64,000 bases of DNA from assembly GCF_001641695.1 (NCBI RefSeq), contig NZ_LSEF01000073.1, forward strand, positions 1 through 64,000. Direction: 5' to 3'. Positions 50,712 through 59,166 of the stretch are shown here, piece by piece (within the stretch, counting starts at the first letter, position 1; every line of letters starts with the position of its first letter). The notes beneath the pieces were generated by a model that saw only the letters and a program-made list of their open reading frames with translations, had not been told where the DNA came from and ran no database searches. This stretch comes from Bradyrhizobium neotropicale (GTDB lineage Bacteria; Pseudomonadota; Alphaproteobacteria; Rhizobiales; Xanthobacteraceae). The position numbers and the translations under genes are program-made.

Positions 50712-53252
50712 TCAGTAGCGCGCCGAGATCACCAGATAGGCGGCACGCCCTGGGGCCTCCAGCACGAACGGCGCAGCGCTCTGGTACAGCGCGTCGTAGT
50801 AGCGCTTGTCGAAGATGTTGTTCACGAACAGCTTGGCCGTCCAGTTCTTGTTGATCTTGGCTTCCGCGAACACGTCGAAACGCCAATAGCTCGGAATCGA
50901 TGTGCCCTGGTTGGCCGCGAGGAACGTGCCACCATAGATCTTCGAGCGATAGACGGCCTGACCGCCAAGTTCCCACGTGTCGGTCAGCTGGTACTTGCTG
51001 AGCATACTGAATGACTGATGCGCCACGTTCGCGAGGGGCAGTCCAACGTTCGTGGTGTAGAGGGTCGTGTTGGCCGGCGGGATCAGCGACTTTGTTACTT
51101 CCGACTGCATCAGGACGAGACCGCCGAAGACACTCCACTTGTCGGTGATCTTGCCGCCAACTTCAAGGTCAATGCCGCGAATGCGATATGCCGCGCCCGC
51201 GCTTATGCAGGAGACATTCCCTGACGTAGCCGTGTAGGGGCATGCTGCAGTCGCAGTGGCTGCCGTGACGTTACGCGACTCGCGGGCATTTTCCTTTTCC
51301 GTCTGGAAGAGCGCGGCTGTCACCAGCAGACGCCGGTCGAACAGCTCCCACTTGGTACCAAGTTCAATCGCCTTGTTCTTTTCCGGACCGAATATCTGAG
51401 GGGGGGCGCCATTCAACACCGGCGCAAGGCCTCCGTACTGAATGCTTGTGCCGTCAAATTCGGCACCGACCGGGTTCGACGAGGTCGCGTAGGCCGCGTA
51501 AACGCTTCCATTCGGCAATGGCTTCAGGGTGACGCCAAGATTGAAGTTCGGCATCCCGTAGTCTTGTTGTTGCTGGCCGAAAGCGTTCAGGGTTCCTCCA
51601 TTGACCGAACCCCAACCGTTCACCTTGATATTATAGTCGTCGTAACGGACACCACCGTTCAGGATCAGCAGGTCGTTATAGTTGGCCGTATCCAGCGCGT
51701 AGACACTCTTGGTGTCGATCCGAATGTTTGTCGGCTTACCTGTAAGGCCGCCGGGGATTCCGAACGGAAGGTTCGTGTATTGTGGATAGAACACGCTAAC
51801 GCCAGACAATGAATTGCCGGTGAAGCCACCAGGAAGCGCTTCCGAGGCAAGGCCAGTATAGCTGTCGATGGACGACGTTTCGTGATCATATTCAAAACCG
51901 GCGAGCGCCGTGTGCTTAAACCCGACACCATCGTTAAACTTGTAGGTCGCCTCCGTCTGGTTGGCGATCACATCCGTTGCCTGATAGCGGCTTTGCGGAT
52001 TGGCAGTAAGAGTCGATGCTGAGAGTGGAGTTTGGATCTGCGGATTTTCCGGGAGCGTTCCGATGTAGTTTTGAGTGGAGTGAGAATCCCGGAACCGGTT
52101 GGTGAGAAGCAGATCGGGCGTGACCTGCACCTCGGCATTGAGCGAGCCGATGTCCTGGCCAGTCCGATAGAAGTCGCGATTGACGAATCCGTACCAGTTG
52201 TTGCGGTTGGAGCCGAAGTCCGGGAACGGGCCACCGGCGGTGCTCGCCGTGCTCGGCCGGTAGTACGGCACGCCGAAGTCCGGCAGGCCGGTCAACTCGG
52301 TATGGATGTAGCCGGCGGTGATTTTAACTGCATCCACCGGCTTCCAGGTTGTGGCAACGAACGCGCCATCGCGATTGTCTTTCACATAGTCTCGACCAGC
52401 GACACCGGCATCCTGGAACAGCCCGCCTGCACGCACCGCCCAGGTCGGATCGATCACCTGGTTGACGTCGAGGACCACGCGCTTGGTGCGATCGGTCCCA
52501 AACGTGGTGTCCATGTTGTAGAAGTTGCCTGCTGTCGTTGCCTGCTTGGTGACGATGTTGATCGCGCCGCCGGCCGTGCCGCGACCGGCGAAGGACGACG
52601 CCGGACCGCGCAGGATCTCGACCTGTTCGGTGAAGAAATTCTCGCGCACGCTGACGCCGGCATCGCGCACGCCGTCGATGAAGATGTCGTTGCGGGCATC
52701 GAAGCCGCGGATGAAGAAGCGGTCGCCAAACGCGTTGCCCCCCTCGCCCGTGCCCAGCGTTACGCCGGCCGTGCTGAGAATCGCCTGCTTCAGTGTCGTG
52801 GCGTTCTTGTCCTCCAGCACGTCCTTTGTGAGCACTGTGATTGATTTGGGTGTATTGAGGATCGGCTCGGGAAATTTACCCGACGCCTGCACGCGGTTGG
52901 CCATGTAGGGCGCTGCCGGATTCGCGTATGGATCGGCATCTGGCGCAACAGCATTTGCGGACGGCGCCTGCGCCGTCTGCTGGCGCTGTGCTGCGCGCCG
53001 CAGCGCGGTGCGGGCGCGGATCTGCTCGGGTGACGGCTTCGAGGCCGCAGGACGCGGACGCTCCTTGGGCGCATCGACCGTCACCGGGGGCAGGCTCGAC
53101 TGCTGCGCCTGCGCTCCGGTTGAAACCGATGCGACCGCGATCAGGCTCGCAACGGCGGAGACCGTCTTGCCCGTTGCAGCGTCGAAATTGTTCTCGAAAG
53201 ATTTTCTCGCCGCAGCCGAACGCAATGACCGCGGTGCCCGAACGCCACCCAT
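50712..53252 (-). CDS. TonB-dependent siderophore receptor (Fiu/PiuA-like)
   Basis: An 846-residue outer-membrane receptor. The signal peptide ends near VSTGAQA, and a Pro/Arg-rich N-terminal stretch follows. The plug domain spans about 120-250 (TPKSITVLTKDVLEDKN, FFIRGFDARNDIFIDGVRD, VEILRGPASSFAGRGTAGGAINIVTKQ). The 22-strand barrel ends in a C-terminal aromatic residue (AYLVISARY). Adjacent PiuC suggests catecholate siderophores. ATG 53252 has gggg 7-8 nt upstream; the open frame to 53372 ends at the regulatory boxes, so the shorter start is preferred. Confidence 0.92.
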   Translation of the reverse strand: MGGVRAPRSLRSAAARKSFENNFDAATGKTVSAVASLIAVASVSTGAQAQQSSLPPVTVDAPKERPRPAASKPSPEQIRARTALRRAAQRQQTAQAPSANAVAPDADPYANPAAPYMANRVQASGKFPEPILNTPKSITVLTKDVLEDKNATTLKQAILSTAGVTLGTGEGGNAFGDRFFIRGFDARNDIFIDGVRDAGVSVRENFFTEQVEILRGPASSFAGRGTAGGAINIVTKQATTAGNFYNMDTTFGTDRTKRVVLDVNQVIDPTWAVRAGGLFQDAGVAGRDYVKDNRDGAFVATTWKPVDAVKITAGYIHTELTGLPDFGVPYYRPSTASTAGGPFPDFGSNRNNWYGFVNRDFYRTGQDIGSLNAEVQVTPDLLLTNRFRDSHSTQNYIGTLPENPQIQTPLSASTLTANPQSRYQATDVIANQTEATYKFNDGVGFKHTALAGFEYDHETSSIDSYTGLASEALPGGFTGNSLSGVSVFYPQYTNLPFGIPGGLTGKPTNIRIDTKSVYALDTANYNDLLILNGGVRYDDYNIKVNGWGSVNGGTLNAFGQQQQDYGMPNFNLGVTLKPLPNGSVYAAYATSSNPVGAEFDGTSIQYGGLAPVLNGAPPQIFGPEKNKAIELGTKWELFDRRLLVTAALFQTEKENARESRNVTAATATAACPYTATSGNVSCISAGAAYRIRGIDLEVGGKITDKWSVFGGLVLMQSEVTKSLIPPANTTLYTTNVGLPLANVAHQSFSMLSKYQLTDTWELGGQAVYRSKIYGGTFLAANQGTSIPSYWRFDVFAEAKINKNWTAKLFVNNIFDKRYYDALYQSAAPFVLEAPGRAAYLVISARY

Positions 53253-53372
53253 TTCAAGCCCCACCACATGAAGACGATTGATCGCATTGTGACAACGCGA
53301 CGCGTCGTTGGTATCGAGCGGGATAGATGGGGTCAACGTGACGACGGCCGCGATGCGGTTGAATCGCTCCAT

Positions 53373-53389
53373 TTCAAAACGATTCTAAA
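53373..53389 (-). promoter_or_regulatory. Irr/ICE-like box 1 upstream of the receptor gene
   Basis: The plus strand reads ttcaaaacgattctaaa. It shares CG(A/G/T)TTCTAAA with boxes at 53408 and 53432. The pattern approximates an inverted repeat TTTAGAA...TTCTAAA like the iron control element bound by Irr in Bradyrhizobium (recalled consensus). Confidence 0.55.
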
Positions 53390-53407
53390 CTTGTCGACGC
53401 CTTGCAA

Positions 53408-53424
53408 TTTGAAACGGTTCTAAA
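53408..53424 (-). promoter_or_regulatory. Irr/ICE-like box 2 upstream of the receptor gene
   Basis: tttgaaacggttctaaa is the best-conserved of the three boxes, with near-symmetric TTTGAA and TTCTAAA halves. It starts 35 bp from box 1 and 24 bp from box 3. Iron-responsive control of the receptor-PiuC-ExbBD-TonB operon is the likely meaning. Confidence 0.6.
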
Positions 53425-53431
53425 GTTGTAG

Positions 53432-53448
53432 TTTTTAAGCGTTCTAAA
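53432..53448 (-). promoter_or_regulatory. Irr/ICE-like box 3 upstream of the receptor gene
   Basis: tttttaagcgttctaaa keeps the right half (GCGTTCTAAA) but a degenerate left half. It lies 184 bp upstream of the chosen receptor start, at the distal end of the cluster. Confidence 0.45.
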
Positions 53449-53564
53449 CTGCACTTGAATTATTTATTGAGCCGCGCTCGTTTCGCCAGTTGTTCGCGCG
53501 CTCACGCGGCAAATGCAGAGGGCGTATCGCATCTCTCGCTTCGGCGCCTCTCATCTTGCAGCGA

Positions 53565-53804
53565 TCAATCGCTGCTCGGCGGCTTCATCAACGAGAACAA
53601 TTCGTCGACGGTTCGCTGCGCGGCCGCACGGACACGATCGGTGTTGTCCATGCCGGCGATGTTGACGCCGTTCACGACGGCTTTGATCTCGTCGCGAAAG
53701 TCGGTGAGGAAGCGCAAGGGATCGCGCTGCTCGTTGGCGACGCGCGCGATCAGGCCCGTGATCAGAATCTGACACGCGATCATCTTGCCGTTCAGCTCGT
53801 CCAT
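53565..53804 (-). CDS. Small protein of unknown function upstream of the siderophore receptor
   Basis: A 79-residue soluble, mostly helical protein (MDELNGKMIACQILITGLIARV..., RVRAAAQRTVDELFSLMKPP). There is no signal peptide. ATG 53804 has gggag 7 nt upstream and is preferred over the frame start at 53858. It precedes the receptor on the same strand and has its own Irr-like box 75 bp upstream, so it may be iron-regulated. I do not recognise a family. Confidence 0.65.
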   Translation of the reverse strand: MDELNGKMIACQILITGLIARVANEQRDPLRFLTDFRDEIKAVVNGVNIAGMDNTDRVRAAAQRTVDELFSLMKPPSSD

Positions 53805-54188
53805 TCTGCGCTCCCGTTGTGGCGGCGCTGATATGAACGAGGCCGATTTTCCTGACAACCGAAACGCTGCGGGAGCGATTTAGAACCGTTCTCGCCAAGG
53901 CCATGCCGGCGACTTCGCGCGCGCCGCCTGCACTCGCGCAGCGCGTTGCACGAGACCATGCGCGGGCATTTCAGATCGGCTGCCGGCCGTTTGCGCGCTG
54001 AAAATGCAGCGCTGCACGCTGTCGCGCCAGGCCGCCCGAAGCCGGTGCAAAGCTTTCCAATTGTTTAGGATTCTCAACCGATAGTGCTGTTTACACTGGA
54101 ACTTGGCGTGTATTATACAAGCGCGCTGGAACCCTACGATTGCCTCACAATTCGTAGTTTTGGGCATACGAGCCGATAACGAGCCGAA
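53805..54188. other. Divergent intergenic region
   Basis: About 380 bp between the 79-residue gene and the RND adaptor gene. It contains the Irr-like box at 53879. The segment near 54060-54130 is A+T richer and probably holds the efflux promoter. No gene is supported. Confidence 0.5.
53879..53895 (-). promoter_or_regulatory. Irr/ICE-like box 4 upstream of the 79-residue gene
   Basis: tttagaaccgttctcgc has a perfect left half (TTTAGAAC) and the central agaac-cg-ttct symmetry, with a weaker right end. It matches the boxes before the receptor gene in register. Confidence 0.55.
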
Positions 54189-55361
54189 ATGAAAAAATCA
54201 CGGCCGATCCTCTGGATTTTGATCATCGCGGCCGTGGGCTCCGCGGGCTATTACGGGTGGCAGCGATACTCCGCTGCTGAGGCCGGAAAAGCCCAGACCG
54301 CACAGAAGGGTCCGGCGCGGGCACCCGCCATTCCTGTGAGCGTTGCGCCGGTCGAGAAGACGGATTTTCCGGTCTATTTGACGGGTCTCGGCACGGTTCA
54401 GGGCTTCAACACGGTGCAGGTCCGGACCCGCGTGGATGGCCAGATCGACAAGATCGCCTTCACTGAGGGCCAGATCGTCAATCAGGGCGATCTCCTGGTC
54501 GAAATCGATCCGCGGCCGTTCCAGGCCGTGCTCGACCAGGCCAAGGCCAAGAAGCAGCAGGACGAGGCCAACCTCGCCAACGCCAATCTCGACCTGCAGC
54601 GCTATACCAAGCTCGGCGAGTTCGCGACGCGGCAGCAGACCGATACCCAGCGCTCCACCGTCGCCCAGCTCACCGCCCAGATCGCCGCCGACGAAGCCGC
54701 GATCGCTAACGCCCAGACCCAGCTCGACTATACCCAGATCAAGGCGCCGATCACCGGCGTCGCGGGCCTCCGCCAGGTCGACATCGGCAACATCGTCAAC
54801 GCCGTTACACAGACCGGGATCGTCACGATCTCGCAGATCGAGCCCATCTCGGTGATCTTCACGGCGCCGGAGGATCAGCTTCCCTACATCAGCGAGGGGC
54901 AGAAGGCCGGCGCACTCAAGGTGATCGCGCTCACCACCGACGGCAAGAAGACGCTTGCGGAAGGCAAGCTCGCCGTCATCAACAACCAGGTCGATACGAC
55001 CAGCGGAACTATTCGTCTCAAGGCGGTGTTCGACAACAAGGACCACAATTTGTGGCCGGGACAGTCGGTTTCGACACGGCTGCTGGTGCGCACCCTCAAG
55101 GATGCGACCGTGGTTCCGGATGATGCGGTCCAGCATTCGACCAATGGCCTGTACGCATATACCGTCAACCAAGAGAACAAGGCCGAGCTGCGCAAGATCA
55201 AGGCCAGCTACTCCATCGACGGACGTTCCGTCGTTGATGAAGGGCTGACGCCAGGGCAGCAGGTGATCACCGGCGGTCAATTCAAGGTACAGCCGGGAAG
55301 CCTCGTCACCACGACCGTGGCGAGTTCGGATCCCGGCCAGAACAAGGTTCGACAGGAATGA
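54189..55361 (+). CDS. RND efflux periplasmic adaptor (MdtA-like)
   Basis: A 390-residue membrane-fusion protein. An N-terminal anchor (about 7-24) precedes a lipoyl-like hairpin domain (FNTVQVRTRVDGQIDKIAFTEGQIVNQGDLLVEID), an alpha-helical hairpin (about 110-165) and a beta-barrel domain with ITGVAGLRQVDIGN. It links the inner-membrane pump to an outer-membrane channel, which is not encoded here. Its stop overlaps the pump start (ATGA). Substrates are probably drugs or small hydrophobic compounds. Confidence 0.92.
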   Translation: MKKSRPILWILIIAAVGSAGYYGWQRYSAAEAGKAQTAQKGPARAPAIPVSVAPVEKTDFPVYLTGLGTVQGFNTVQVRTRVDGQIDKIAFTEGQIVNQGDLLVEIDPRPFQAVLDQAKAKKQQDEANLANANLDLQRYTKLGEFATRQQTDTQRSTVAQLTAQIAADEAAIANAQTQLDYTQIKAPITGVAGLRQVDIGNIVNAVTQTGIVTISQIEPISVIFTAPEDQLPYISEGQKAGALKVIALTTDGKKTLAEGKLAVINNQVDTTSGTIRLKAVFDNKDHNLWPGQSVSTRLLVRTLKDATVVPDDAVQHSTNGLYAYTVNQENKAELRKIKASYSIDGRSVVDEGLTPGQQVITGGQFKVQPGSLVTTTVASSDPGQNKVRQE

Positions 55362-58300
55362 CCGAGGGCGGGATTTCGGCACCTTTCATCCGTTATCCCA
55401 TCGGCACCTCGCTGCTGATGGCCGGCATCCTCTTTGTCGGTCTCGTCGCCTATCCCCTGCTGCCCGTCGCGCCGCTGCCGCAGGTGGACTTCCCGACCAT
55501 CCAGATCACCGCGAATCTGCCCGGCGGCAGTCCCGAGACCATGGCCTCGTCGGTGGCGCAGCCGCTCGAACGGCAATTCGCCCAGATTCCCGGCATCGCC
55601 CAGATGACCTCGACGAGCTATCTGGGCACGGCGTCGATCACCATCCAGTTCGACCTCAACCGCAGCATCGACGGCGCCGCAAACGACGTGCAGGGCGCGA
55701 TCAACGCGGCGAGCGGCCAGCTGCCCAAGAACCTGCCCTCGCCGCCGACCTACCGCAAGGTGAACCCCGCGGACGCGCCGATCCTGCTATTGTCGGCGAC
55801 CTCGGACACCCTGCCACTCACCAGCGTCAGCGACGCGGTCGACGCCCAGCTTGCCCAGCAGATCAGCCAGCTTTCCGGCGTTGCGCAGGTCTTCATCGGC
55901 GGTCAGCAGAAACCGTCCGTCCGCGTCCAGATCGATCCCGCGAAACTCGTCGCCAAGGGCCTGTCGCTCGAGGATGTGCGTAGCCAGATCGCGATCGCCA
56001 CGGTCGACAGCCCCAAGGGCAACATCGACGGCGAGAAGCGCGCCTTTACGATCTACGCCAACGACCAGCTCACCCAGTCAAAGGACTGGAACGACGTCAT
56101 CATCGCCTATCGCAATGGGGGCCCCTTGCGGATTCGGGACATCGGCCAGGCCGTCACCGGTCCCGAGGACGCCAAGCAGGCAGCCTGGGCCAACGGCAAG
56201 CGCGGCGTGTTCCTGGTGGTGTTCAAGCAGCCCGGCGCCAACGTCATCGAGACCGTCGACCGGATCAAGGCAACGCTGCCCCGGCTCGTCGCGGCGATCC
56301 CGCCGGCCATCAAGATCGAGGTCATCAGCGACCGCACCACGACCATCCGCGCCGCGGTCGAGGACGTCCAGTTCACGCTGCTTCTGACCATTGCCCTCGT
56401 GGTCATGGTCATCTTCATCTTCCTGCGCAGCTTCTGGGCGACCGTGATTCCGACTGTCACGGTTCCGCTGGCGCTCCTTGGCGCCTGCGCCCTGATGTGG
56501 GTTTTTGGCTATTCCTTGGACAATCTCTCACTGATGGCGCTGACGATCGCGGTCGGTTTCGTCGTCGACGACGCCATCGTGATGCTCGAGAACATCACGC
56601 GCTATATCGAGGAAGGCGCTTCCCCGCTGGCCGCCGCCTACAAGGGGTCGAAGGAAATCGGCTTCACCATCGTGTCGATCAGCGTCTCGCTGGTCGCCGT
56701 GCTCATCCCGTTGCTGCTGATGGGCGGCATCATCGGACGCCTGTTCCGCGAATTCGCCGTCGTGCTGGCGATGACGATCTTCGTCTCGATGTTCGTGTCG
56801 CTGACGCTGACGCCGATGATGGCCTCACGCTTCCTGCGCGCGCATGGTGAAGTGACCCACGGCAAGTTCTACCAGTGGAGCGAACGCGCCTTCGACGCGA
56901 TGTTGCGCGGCTACGAATACGTCCTCGATCACGCCCTGAGCTGGCGGCGCACCACGCTCACGATCTTCTTCGCGACACTGGCCCTGTCGGTCTATCTGTT
57001 CGTCCTGATCCCGAAAGGCTTCTTCCCGCAGCAAGACGTCGGCCTGATCACCGCGACGTCGGAAGCCTCCCAGGACATCTCGTTCGCCGAGATGCAGCGG
57101 CGGCAGGTCGAGCTCGGCAAGGTCGTGATGGCCGATCCCGACGTCGCCTCGATCGCAATGAACATCGGCGGCAGCGGCCGCGCCGGCAACAACGGCAACA
57201 TGTTCATCACGCTGAAGCCGCGCGACCAGCGCCAGGCCTCCGCGCAGCAGATCATCGGCCGGCTGCGCCCGCAGCTCGAGAAAGTGTCAGGCGCCCGCCT
57301 CTACATGCAAGCTGCCCAGGACGTGCGGCTCGGCGGCCGTCCGACCCGTACGCAGTTTGAGTTTACCCTGCAGGATGCCGATCTCGGCGAGCTCAACGAA
57401 TGGGCGCCAAAAATCCTCGCCAAGATGCAGACGCTGCCGCAGCTGCGCGACGTCGCGACCGACCAGCAAACGCAGGGCACAACCGTCCAGCTCAAGATCA
57501 ACCGCGACACTGCCTCGCGCTACGGCATCCAGCCGCAGCTGATCGACGACACGCTCTACGACGCCTTCGGCCAGCGCCAGGTCGCCCAGTACTTCACCCA
57601 GCTCAACAGCTATCACGTGATCCTGGAAATCCTGCCGGAGATGCAGGGCAATCTGGATTCGCTCAACAAGCTCTACCTGAAGTCGCCGCTGACCGGCGAC
57701 CAGGTGCCGCTGTCGACCTTTGCGACCTGGACCACCGATCCGGTCCGGCCGCTCTCGATCAGCCACCAGGGCCAGTTCCCGGCAATCACGATCAGCTTCA
57801 ACCTCGCGCAGGGCGTCGCGCTCGGTCAGGCCACCGAGGCGGTGCAGAAGGCAATGGCTGATCTGGGCGCGCCGGCGACGCTCAATTCGAGCTTCCAGGG
57901 CACCGCGCAGGCATTCCAGCAGTCGCTCGGCACCGTGCCGCTGCTGATCCTCGCGGCGCTTGTCGTGGTCTATCTGATCCTCGGCATCCTCTACGAGAGC
58001 TACATCCATCCGATCACGATTCTGTCGACCCTGCCCTCGGCCGGCGTCGGAGCACTCTTGATCCTGATGGCGGCCGGCTTCGACTTCAGCCTGATCGCGC
58101 TGATCGGCATCATCCTGCTGATCGGCATCGTGAAGAAGAACGGCATCATGATGGTCGACTTCGCCATCGCCGCCGAACGCGACGAGCACAAGACGCCGGA
58201 GGAATCGATCCGTCAGGCCGCGATCCTGCGCTTCCGCCCGATCATGATGACGACGATGGCGGCGTTGCTGGGCGGCGTGCCCTTGATGCTCGGCCACGGC

Positions 58301-58504
58301 ACCGGAGCCGAAATCCGCCAGCCGCTCGGCTACGCCATGGTCGGCGGCCTGATCGTCAGCCAAGCGCTGACCCTGTTCACCACCCCGGTCGTCTACCTCT
58401 ATCTCGACAAGTTCTCCAACCTGTTCTCGAGCGGGGGCCGTTCGGGCGATGGCGACGGGGACGAGGTGGCCGAGCACGGCACCGTCAAGGAAGCCGCAGA
58501 GTAA
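55358..58504 (+). CDS. RND efflux pump, inner-membrane subunit (MdtB/MdtC-like)
   Basis: A 1048-residue AcrB-family pump. It has the usual two-fold pattern of 12 spans and two large periplasmic loops. The proton-relay aspartates lie in GFVVDDAIVMLENI (about residue 405), and the second-half partner segment is LLIGIVKKNGIMMVDFAI. The sequence is closer to MdtB/MdtC than to AcrB. It is coupled to the adaptor gene by a 4-bp overlap. The C-terminal tail is acidic and Gly-rich. Confidence 0.94.
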   Translation: MTEGGISAPFIRYPIGTSLLMAGILFVGLVAYPLLPVAPLPQVDFPTIQITANLPGGSPETMASSVAQPLERQFAQIPGIAQMTSTSYLGTASITIQFDLNRSIDGAANDVQGAINAASGQLPKNLPSPPTYRKVNPADAPILLLSATSDTLPLTSVSDAVDAQLAQQISQLSGVAQVFIGGQQKPSVRVQIDPAKLVAKGLSLEDVRSQIAIATVDSPKGNIDGEKRAFTIYANDQLTQSKDWNDVIIAYRNGGPLRIRDIGQAVTGPEDAKQAAWANGKRGVFLVVFKQPGANVIETVDRIKATLPRLVAAIPPAIKIEVISDRTTTIRAAVEDVQFTLLLTIALVVMVIFIFLRSFWATVIPTVTVPLALLGACALMWVFGYSLDNLSLMALTIAVGFVVDDAIVMLENITRYIEEGASPLAAAYKGSKEIGFTIVSISVSLVAVLIPLLLMGGIIGRLFREFAVVLAMTIFVSMFVSLTLTPMMASRFLRAHGEVTHGKFYQWSERAFDAMLRGYEYVLDHALSWRRTTLTIFFATLALSVYLFVLIPKGFFPQQDVGLITATSEASQDISFAEMQRRQVELGKVVMADPDVASIAMNIGGSGRAGNNGNMFITLKPRDQRQASAQQIIGRLRPQLEKVSGARLYMQAAQDVRLGGRPTRTQFEFTLQDADLGELNEWAPKILAKMQTLPQLRDVATDQQTQGTTVQLKINRDTASRYGIQPQLIDDTLYDAFGQRQVAQYFTQLNSYHVILEILPEMQGNLDSLNKLYLKSPLTGDQVPLSTFATWTTDPVRPLSISHQGQFPAITISFNLAQGVALGQATEAVQKAMADLGAPATLNSSFQGTAQAFQQSLGTVPLLILAALVVVYLILGILYESYIHPITILSTLPSAGVGALLILMAAGFDFSLIALIGIILLIGIVKKNGIMMVDFAIAAERDEHKTPEESIRQAAILRFRPIMMTTMAALLGGVPLMLGHGTGAEIRQPLGYAMVGGLIVSQALTLFTTPVVYLYLDKFSNLFSSGGRSGDGDGDEVAEHGTVKEAAE

Positions 58505-58567
58505 GCTTGCGCTACCCGTCCTGCGACGGTACAGCGACACTCCCCTTTCACGCCAACGCGATATTTC

Positions 58568-59149
58568 ATGCCCATGCGATCCAAACTGATTGCCTTCACT
58601 GCCGCTGCCCTGTTGTCGACGGGCGCCGCGTACGCTCAGCAAGCCGCCAAGAAGAATGCGGCGCCGGCTCACCCCGCGCCGGCCGCAGTGCCGTCGCCCG
58701 CCCCGCAAGCGCAGGCCGACGCCGCGCAAGGCGACGCGCAGCAGCCGGGCTGGATCGCGCGCTGCACCAGCCCGAGCCGAGACGCACCGCTCGAATGCGC
58801 GATCGAGCAGAACGCCGTCCTGACCAAGACCGGCCAGACCGTCGTCCTGATCAACATCCGCGTCGCCCCCGATACCCGCACGCCGGTGGCACTGCTCCAG
58901 CTTCCGCTCGGCCTCAACCTTCCCGTGGGCGCAAAGCTCCAGGTCGACGAAGGCAAGGCGATCGACCTTCAGATCCAGACCTGTGAAAACCGCGGCTGCT
59001 ATGCCTCTACCCCGATCGCGCCGGATCTGCTCGCGACGCTGAAGTCGGGCAAGCAGTTGAAGGTCTCCTTCCAGAACATGGCCAAGGAGACGCTCACAAT
59101 CCCGATGCCACTCAGCGACTTCGCGGCCGCCTACGACAAGATCAAGTAA
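58568..59149 (+). CDS. Invasion-associated locus B (IalB) family protein
   Basis: A 193-residue periplasmic protein. The signal peptide ends at GAAYA. A Pro/Ala-rich stretch runs to about 60, then the IalB domain with WIARCTSPSRDAPLECAIEQN and a C-terminal Cys pair in QTCENRGCYAS, probably forming disulfides. IalB was named from Bartonella entry into erythrocytes, but family members occur in non-pathogens and the function there is unknown. It lies 63 bp after the pump gene. Confidence 0.87.
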   Translation: MPMRSKLIAFTAAALLSTGAAYAQQAAKKNAAPAHPAPAAVPSPAPQAQADAAQGDAQQPGWIARCTSPSRDAPLECAIEQNAVLTKTGQTVVLINIRVAPDTRTPVALLQLPLGLNLPVGAKLQVDEGKAIDLQIQTCENRGCYASTPIAPDLLATLKSGKQLKVSFQNMAKETLTIPMPLSDFAAAYDKIK

Positions 59150-59166
59150 CGGGCGTTTCCTTCCCT

